From the NCBI GenBank assembly GCA_902478945.1, contig CABSMX010000084.1:1-9124 (forward strand): a DNA stretch of 9,124 nucleotides, given 5' to 3'. Below the pieces are notes generated by a model. It saw only the letters and a program-made list of their open reading frames with translations. It had not been told where the DNA came from and ran no database searches. The position numbers and the translations under genes were made by a program. Every line of letters begins with the position of its first letter. Position 1 is the stretch's first letter. The DNA is from an uncultured Collinsella sp. GTDB taxonomy: Bacteria; Actinomycetota; Coriobacteriia; Coriobacteriales; Coriobacteriaceae. Positions 4,747 to 9,124 of the stretch are shown here, in pieces.

Positions 4747-6414
4747 AGCCTCGCCGTGCTTCTCTTCCCAGCTGCGGTCGTCGTATTTCTCGACCACGGC
4801 GTCGTCGTCAAAGTGCAGCGGCTTATCCAGGTTGCGGGGCTTAAAGCCCTCCATAAACTTGTCGCGGCCAAAGCTCTCGGGAATCGCCACGGGATAACGG
4901 CCGGTAAAGCACGCATCGCAGTAGCCGCCCTTGGGCATGACCTTCAGCAGGCCCTCAACCGAAAGGAAGGCCAGCGAATCGGCGCCGATATACTCGCAGA
5001 TCTCCTCGACCGTCTTGTTGGCGCTGATGAGCTGCGACTGCACGTCGGTATCGATACCGTAGAAACACGGCCAGATGACCTCGGGCGAGTTGATGCGGAT
5101 GTGAATCTCCTTGGCGCCGGCGTTGCGCAGCATCTTGACGAGCTGCACCATGGTGGTACCGCGCACGATGGAGTCATCGATGACAACCAGGCGCTTGCCC
5201 TCGATGTTGTCGCGCAGCGGGTTGAGCTTCATGCGCACGCCCATGGCGCGCAGCTCCTGCGTGGGCTCGATAAACGTACGGCCCACATAGCGATTCTTGA
5301 TGAGGCCCTCGCCAAAGGGAATGCCGCTCTCGTGCGAATAGCCCTCCGCGGGCGGCAGGCCGGAGTCGGGCACGCCGATGACCAGGTCGGCCTCGACGGG
5401 CTCCTCGTGTGCCAGCTGACGACCCATGTCGTAGCGGCAGGCGTAGACGCTCTTGCCGTTCATGATGGAGTCGGGGCGGGCAAAGTAGACCTGCTCAAAG
5501 ATGCAGTTGGCCGATTCTTCGGCTGCAGGCACGCCCTGCTCGGATACCAGGCCCTCGGCGCTGATGCGCAAAATCTCGCCGGGGCGGACGTCGCGGACGT
5601 ACTCGGCGCCCACGATATCGAGTGCGCAGGTCTCGGAGGCAACGACCCAGCCGCCGGCACGCGTGACATGGACGGCGGAGTCGACCGTCGAGGCACCGTC
5701 TTGCGAGGGTAGCTGCGAAACAGAAGCGGCGTCGGCCTGGTCTAGGCCCTCGTCCACGAGCTTGCCCAGCACCAGCGGGCGAATGCCATGCGGGTCGCGG
5801 AAAGCGTAGAGCGCCTGCTCGTTGATGAGCGTCATGGCGTAGCCGCCGCGCACGAGTTCCATGGTCTTGCGAATGCCCTCACGCAGGTGGCCCGTACGCT
5901 GGGTGAAGTAGCCGATAAGCTTGGTCGCGACCTCGGAATCCGAATTGGAGAGGAACGGCACGCCCAGCTCGATCAGCTGACGGCGCAGCTCGTCGGTGTT
6001 GACCAGAGTGCCGTTGTGAGCAAGCGCGATGATGACGCTATTGATGGTAGAAAGGTGCGGCTGCGAGGCTTCCCAGCTCTTGGCGCCGGCGGTGCCATAG
6101 CGCACGTGGCCCACGGCCAGCTGGCCGGAGAGCGTCGACAGGTCAGCGTTGGAGAACACGCGATCGAGCAGTCCCAGGTCTTTACGAACCATAACCGTGC
6201 CGCCATCGCCCACGGCGATTCCCGCCGATTCCTGGCCGCGATGCTGCAACGCGCGCAGACCAAAGTACGTCAGCCGAGCCACATCGCGATCGGGTGCCCA
6301 CACACCAAAGATGCCGCATTCCTCATGCAGCTGGTCGGAGTCCGGATCATACGTCGGCATGGTCGTCACCTGTCCCGTGGCACGCTCGGCCGCGCGGATG
6401 GTTTCTTGAGACAT
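4744..6414 (-). CDS. purF: Amidophosphoribosyltransferase (glutamine PRPP amidotransferase), Fe-S type
   Basis: A 556-residue enzyme catalysing the first committed step of purine synthesis: PRPP plus glutamine to phosphoribosylamine. The N-terminal Ntn glutaminase domain should begin at Cys33 in HEECGIFGVW after removal of a propeptide. It carries LQHRGQESAGIAV (56-68), GHVRYGT (102-108), LAHNGTL (131-137) and SNSDSEV (156-162). The PRTase domain carries the PRPP loop VIDDSIVRGTT (411-421) and GVPDSGLPPA (347-356). Cys304 (CIFEQVYFARPDS), Cys450 (PCFYGID), Cys499 and Cys502 (CDACFTG) match the four [4Fe-4S] ligands of the Bacillus-type enzyme, so it is likely oxygen-sensitive. About 30 extra residues at 221-250 interrupt the usual join between GKL and the conserved VVASETCALD. 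The ATG at 6414 has GAGGGG upstream, but Met19 (6360) also has AGGTGA at good spacing and would shorten the propeptide. Confidence 0.96.
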   Translation of the reverse strand: MSQETIRAAERATGQVTTMPTYDPDSDQLHEECGIFGVWAPDRDVARLTYFGLRALQHRGQESAGIAVGDGGTVMVRKDLGLLDRVFSNADLSTLSGQLAVGHVRYGTAGAKSWEASQPHLSTINSVIIALAHNGTLVNTDELRRQLIELGVPFLSNSDSEVATKLIGYFTQRTGHLREGIRKTMELVRGGYAMTLINEQALYAFRDPHGIRPLVLGKLVDEGLDQADAASVSQLPSQDGASTVDSAVHVTRAGGWVVASETCALDIVGAEYVRDVRPGEILRISAEGLVSEQGVPAAEESANCIFEQVYFARPDSIMNGKSVYACRYDMGRQLAHEEPVEADLVIGVPDSGLPPAEGYSHESGIPFGEGLIKNRYVGRTFIEPTQELRAMGVRMKLNPLRDNIEGKRLVVIDDSIVRGTTMVQLVKMLRNAGAKEIHIRINSPEVIWPCFYGIDTDVQSQLISANKTVEEICEYIGADSLAFLSVEGLLKVMPKGGYCDACFTGRYPVAIPESFGRDKFMEGFKPRNLDKPLHFDDDAVVEKYDDRSWEEKHGEA

Positions 6415-6455
6415 GGCATCCCCTCAGAGCCTCGTTATTTGGCGTTACCCGCCCT

Positions 6456-6461
6456 ATTATA
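6456..6461 (-). promoter_or_regulatory. purF: Candidate purF -10 box (TATAAT)
   Basis: A perfect TATAAT reads on the minus strand 41 bases upstream of the purF ATG, giving a leader of roughly 35 bases. No good -35 hexamer lies 16-18 bases further upstream, so the assignment rests on the -10 match and its position. No PurR-box-like or ZTP-riboswitch-like sequence was recognised between it and the gene. Confidence 0.45.
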
Positions 6462-6710
6462 CGCACGGCAAGACAAGCACTCCCGCGCATGAGCAGCGCT
6501 TTTTAAAAGCCCACCGAGCTTATAATCCGTTTTGCGGCCAAACATTTTATTGGGAAACCTGCCCGCGGGACCAACGGTCCCGTATGCTTCCGTCGCGACG
6601 CGTCTCGCCCACCGTTAGGGCTTACATTGCTGCAATTGGGACGTTCGTCCTGTCTTTTAGCAGGTCGGCGGCGTATCCTGTAACCTAGGACAAAACGAGA
6701 AAGGTTCTGT
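6462..6710. other. Divergent intergenic region between purF and the CmpB-family gene
   Basis: About 250 bases without a supportable gene. It holds a second TATAAT on the plus strand (6521-6526), which could serve the rightward gene with a long leader of about 180 bases but has no recognisable -35. It also holds a 7-bp hairpin CGGGACC/GGTCCCG (6566-6572 with 6576-6582, three-base loop), the perfect palindrome CGTCGCGACG (6591-6600), and a small hairpin GGACG-TT-CGTCC (6639-6650). I recognise no riboswitch or other RNA family. Confidence 0.45.
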
Positions 6711-7940
6711 ATGGATCGAAACGAACTCGACCCCAACGTCCCCAGCGCCACGGAGGTCAAGAAGATCCCCCTCATCATTAAGGTGTATGCCGCCCTGTGC
6801 ATCCTGTCCGGCGTGGGCACGCTCCCGTCGGTCGCCGCCTTTATGTGGCAGGTCATCACCGCGCTCATCAACGGCAACGCCGCCGCCAAGCTCGGCGACA
6901 ACACGCTCGTCGCGGTCGGCCTTATCGTCGCCGGCATCATGCTCTCGGCGGCGAGCGCGGTCATCTTAATCATCTTCGGCCTGGACCTCATCAAGAACCA
7001 GCGCCGCAACGCCGCGCGCCTGTCCTATATCCTTATCGCATTTACCGTCGTTGAGCTTTTGGTCGACGTGATGCTCCAGGGTATCGGGCCGTTCTTGTTG
7101 CGCCCCGCCATCCAGCTCGGCATCCTCATTGCGCTTTCGGCCACCGTCGACCCCACGCTTCGTCAGGAGCGCGAACTGCAGCGCCGCCTGCAGGAGATGC
7201 TCGATCGCGACGCCGCCGCCGAGGGTATGCTCGGCCGCGATGAGACCGGCGAAGGCTACATCAAGCTCAACTACTTCAACCTGTTCTGGGTATTCTTTGT
7301 CTGCTGCGTGCTGGGCCTCATCCTGGAGGACATCTGGCATATGACGGTCGACGACCCAGGCGTCTACCAGAACCGCGCCGGCATGCTGTTCGGTCCCTTC
7401 AGCCCCATCTACGGATTTGGTGCCGTACTCATGACCATGGTGCTCAACCGCTTCTACAAAAAGAACCCCATCATTATCTTTTTGGTGAGTGCCCTACTTG
7501 GCGCAAGCTTCGAGGTGTTCGTGGGCTGGTTTATGCAGACCTCTTTCGGTGTGGTCTCGTGGAGCTACTCGCATATGAAGCTCTTTGGCATGCCCGATCC
7601 GCTCGCTGTGCTCACGGGCGGACGCACCTGCACGGGCTTCGCCTGCCTGTGGGGCTTAGGCGGACTCATCTGGATCAAGCTGCTGCTGCCCAGATTGCTC
7701 AAGCTCATTAACATGATTCCCTGGAAGAGCTGCTACCCGGCCACCGTCATCTTTACCATCATCATGCTGGTCGACGGCGTCATGACACTGCAATCGCTCG
7801 ACTACTGGTACCAGCGTGTCAACGGCACAGTCAACGATATTCCCGTTGCGCAGTTCTACGGCACGTACTTCGATAATGAGTATATGGAAAATCGCTTCCA
7901 GAGTATGACCATGAGCCCCAAGGACGCCACACGCGTATAG
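6711..7940 (+). CDS. Polytopic membrane protein, CmpB / 'ABC-transporter type IV' family
   Basis: A 409-residue integral membrane protein whose C-terminal half matches the family annotated as putative ABC transporter permease (ABC_trans_CmpB, PF06541). Function is unproven and no ATPase gene lies nearby. The N-terminal part has hydrophobic segments at about 21-53, 66-94 and 104-146. A charged linker (149-185, RQERELQRRLQEMLDRD) follows, then segments at about 189-208, 229-247, 253-276, 307-330 and 343-361. Family signatures are LGLILEDIWH (201-210), NRAGMLFGPFSPIYGFGA (221-238), SFEVFVGWFM (266-275), WSYSH (284-288) and GGRTCTGFACLWGLGG (303-318). The first ~150 residues are not part of the usual compact family domain. 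AAAGG lies 6 bases before the ATG. It is monocistronic, divergent from purF, and ends at a strong terminator. Confidence 0.8.
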   Translation: MDRNELDPNVPSATEVKKIPLIIKVYAALCILSGVGTLPSVAAFMWQVITALINGNAAAKLGDNTLVAVGLIVAGIMLSAASAVILIIFGLDLIKNQRRNAARLSYILIAFTVVELLVDVMLQGIGPFLLRPAIQLGILIALSATVDPTLRQERELQRRLQEMLDRDAAAEGMLGRDETGEGYIKLNYFNLFWVFFVCCVLGLILEDIWHMTVDDPGVYQNRAGMLFGPFSPIYGFGAVLMTMVLNRFYKKNPIIIFLVSALLGASFEVFVGWFMQTSFGVVSWSYSHMKLFGMPDPLAVLTGGRTCTGFACLWGLGGLIWIKLLLPRLLKLINMIPWKSCYPATVIFTIIMLVDGVMTLQSLDYWYQRVNGTVNDIPVAQFYGTYFDNEYMENRFQSMTMSPKDATRV

Positions 7941-7978
7941 CGCAAGCGCTGGCGCAAACCCGTCTCCAACGGACAAGT

Positions 7979-8018
7979 AAGCCCGCTGGCAGTTCATCTA
8001 AACTGCCAGCGGGCTTTT
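7979..8018 (+). terminator. Strong rho-independent terminator, possibly bidirectional
   Basis: AAGCCCGCTGGCAGTT (7979-7994) pairs perfectly with 8001-8016 over 16 bp around CATCTA, and the stem runs into TTTT (8015-8018). It lies 38 bases after the stop of the plus-strand membrane protein gene. The convergent MoaE-like gene ends 32 bases to the right, so the hairpin may also stop minus-strand transcription, though the minus-strand tail (CTTACTTGT) is a poorer U-tract. Confidence 0.92.
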
Positions 8019-8050
8019 GCTATAGATGGGCTCGGGTTGATCGGAAAGCC

Positions 8051-8470
8051 CTATGCCTCGCGCTCGACCTCGTTCACACATTCATTCTTGATGGTGCCGA
8101 CAAGCGACTGCAGGGCATCGACCACGTGCGGACGAATGTCTCCGCCAATGAGCACGAGCATGATGTCATCGCCCACGGAAAGCTCGCCGCTTGCCAGCCA
8201 CACGCGCACATAGCCGATACCCGGCATCGCTCGCGTCGCCTCGATGGCAGACCGCACCTTTTCGGCATCGTAGCCAAAGACCATGCCGCCCACCTTGTGA
8301 CCCGGGGCCACGCCATCGGTCTCGACTCCGCGCACCTCGGCCTTAGGCGTCGCGCGCACCACACCGTTATGCGTCAAATACATACCGCACGCCGGCGCCG
8401 ACGGATCGGCCTTGGCCTCGCGCAGCCAAGCATCAATCGAAGGCATCGTTTTACCATTCTCGAGCATCAT
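8051..8470 (-). CDS. MoaE-like molybdopterin synthase catalytic subunit family protein
   Basis: A 139-residue protein resembling the large subunit of molybdopterin synthase (MoaE), which transfers sulfur from MoaD thiocarboxylate to precursor Z. Supporting stretches are MYLTHNGVVRATPKAEVRG (30-48), the place of the usual G.VVTF.G.VR motif, then YDAEKVRSAIEATRAMPGIG (68-87), VRVWLASGELSVGDDIMLVL (89-108), and VDALQSLVGTIKNECV (118-133) with a lysine near the family catalytic lysine. The canonical HR pair before the last helix is not evident (GDIRPHVV instead), so it is a divergent member and may not make molybdopterin. The start is ATGATG; the second ATG (8467) has slightly better spacing from AGGGGG. 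It follows the sortase by 55 bases on the same strand. No MoaD or other moa gene is in the window. Confidence 0.6.
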   Translation of the reverse strand: MMLENGKTMPSIDAWLREAKADPSAPACGMYLTHNGVVRATPKAEVRGVETDGVAPGHKVGGMVFGYDAEKVRSAIEATRAMPGIGYVRVWLASGELSVGDDIMLVLIGGDIRPHVVDALQSLVGTIKNECVNEVEREA

Positions 8471-8490
8471 TTCCCCCTTTTACCGTCATC

Positions 8491-8517
8491 GAGCAGCTCA
8501 TTTGGGACGGGCTGCTC
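8491..8517. promoter_or_regulatory. 7-bp hairpin between sortase and MoaE-like gene
   Basis: GAGCAGC (8491-8497) pairs with GCTGCTC (8511-8517) around a 13-base loop. It lies in the 55-base gap, starting 8 bases after the sortase stop on the minus strand. There is no T-tract, so read-through into the MoaE-like gene is likely. Confidence 0.4.
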
Positions 8518-8525
8518 TCAACAAT

Positions 8526-9124
8526 CTATTCCTCGACCGGTGTGAGTACCATGACGGCGCGCGTATTGCTAAATGACAGCGAGCGACAGGTCACAAGCGT
8601 CACGACCTTGGTTGCCGAGGCGACGCGGTCGCCCGCATCGCTCGCCACGGCCGAAGCGCCGTCGAGCATCTCGGAGAGGTAGTTCTTGAGTCCGTCGTCG
8701 CCCTCAAAATTAGGCGTGCGCGCCTTGGCATACGTGTCCTCGACGACCTTGGTCGTCAGCGGTCGCAGCTTATACGTTGCATCGCGCGTGATGTAATACA
8801 CGTACTCGATGCTATCGAATGTCGCCTGGTCGGTGGTGTCCGAAATCACGTTGAACATCGACCCGTCATTCATATGGTGGCCGTAAATCGTGGTCTGCTG
8901 GTCAACCATTCCCGGCGCAGCATCATCGCTATCCAGGAAAATGGCCCCGGACGCATTGGCCGTACCGTCGAACAGCGTGTTGAGGTATTTGGAGTTGTTG
9001 TTGGTCTGCACCACGGGATAGTTAATGTTGGTTCCCGGCACGTAAATCCAACCCACAATCTCGGGGTTTGTCTGAGCAAGCGCATCAAAGTCGATAATCG
9101 GCACGCCGCTGGCGTCCTTATCGC
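8526..9124 (-). CDS. Class B sortase, N-terminus cut off by the window edge
   Basis: A cysteine transpeptidase that would attach surface proteins or pilins to the cell wall from the outer face of the membrane. The frame stays open through the right edge, so the true start and the N-terminal membrane anchor lie outside; an in-window GTG at 9104 is not a convincing start. Numbered from that GTG, the sortase B signatures are NPEIVGWIYVPGTNINYPVV (13-32), GAIFLDSD (53-60), TIYGHHM with the catalytic histidine (72-78), VTLVTCRSL with nucleophile Cys173 (168-176), and SNTRAVMVL with Arg182 (179-187). All three active-site residues are present, so the enzyme should be active. No sortase substrate or pilin is in the window, so its target is unknown. 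Confidence 0.92.
   Translation of the reverse strand, partial: DKDASGVPIIDFDALAQTNPEIVGWIYVPGTNINYPVVQTNNNSKYLNTLFDGTANASGAIFLDSDDAAPGMVDQQTTIYGHHMNDGSMFNVISDTTDQATFDSIEYVYYITRDATYKLRPLTTKVVEDTYAKARTPNFEGDDGLKNYLSEMLDGASAVASDAGDRVASATKVVTLVTCRSLSFSNTRAVMVLTPVEE

Noticed and set aside
3796..5712. A 638-codon open frame on the plus strand opposite purM and purF
   Set aside because: It runs antisense to two unmistakable enzymes, crosses the purF-purM gap, and reads as low-complexity His/Gly/Leu/Val-rich protein typical of a shadow frame in GC-rich DNA.
6503..7009. A 168-codon minus-strand frame overlapping the start of the CmpB-family gene
   Set aside because: It covers the divergent promoter region and the opposite strand of a well-supported membrane protein, and its residues match no known family.
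8526..9104. The GTG at 9104 as the sortase start
   Set aside because: The frame continues open to the window edge, and class B sortases need an N-terminal anchor that would lie beyond it.

Overview
The window looks like ordinary chromosome from a GC-rich Gram-positive gut bacterium of the class Coriobacteriia, most likely Collinsella or a close relative. This is inference. It rests on the base composition, a class B sortase, an actinobacterial-looking purF-purM-purN run, and intergenic palindromic repeats carrying a GGGGACAG core, which I associate with Collinsella. No plasmid, phage or complete transposon is visible.

Layout, left to right. Positions 1-267 hold no gene but are packed with inverted repeats: a head-to-head repeat pair (1-97), a nested 99-base hairpin (127-225) and a 12-bp hairpin (239-266). 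Then come two minus-strand genes: a YqeY/GatB-like protein (270-713) and a membrane-anchored parvulin-like foldase (768-1988). A spacer with a decayed GGGGACAG repeat and a 27-bp tandem repeat (1989-2175) separates them from a lone PTS IIA protein of the galactitol/fructose type (2176-2640). A perfect 20-bp inverted repeat (2659-2714) and the purine-cluster terminator (2717-2760) follow.

The core of the window is a minus-strand purine cluster, transcribed purF (6414-4744), purM (4587-3484), purN (3494-2793). PurF makes phosphoribosylamine from PRPP and glutamine, PurN formylates GAR, and PurM closes the imidazole ring to AIR. purM and purN overlap by 11 bases. A 156-base gap between purF and purM holds alternative hairpins that may tune expression. 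A divergent region (6415-6710) separates purF from a plus-strand polytopic membrane protein of the CmpB/'ABC-transporter type IV' family (6711-7940), which ends at a strong 16-bp terminator.

The right end has two minus-strand genes converging on that terminator: a MoaE-like protein (8051-8470), and a class B sortase (8526 to beyond the right edge) that lacks its N-terminus because the window ends.

The genes are mostly housekeeping and I see no convincing new multi-gene system. The points most worth a second look are the dense palindromic tract at 1-267, the parvulin domain with its first active-site histidine replaced by asparagine, the alternative hairpins after purF, the perfect palindrome before the PTS IIA gene, and the divergent MoaE-like protein.
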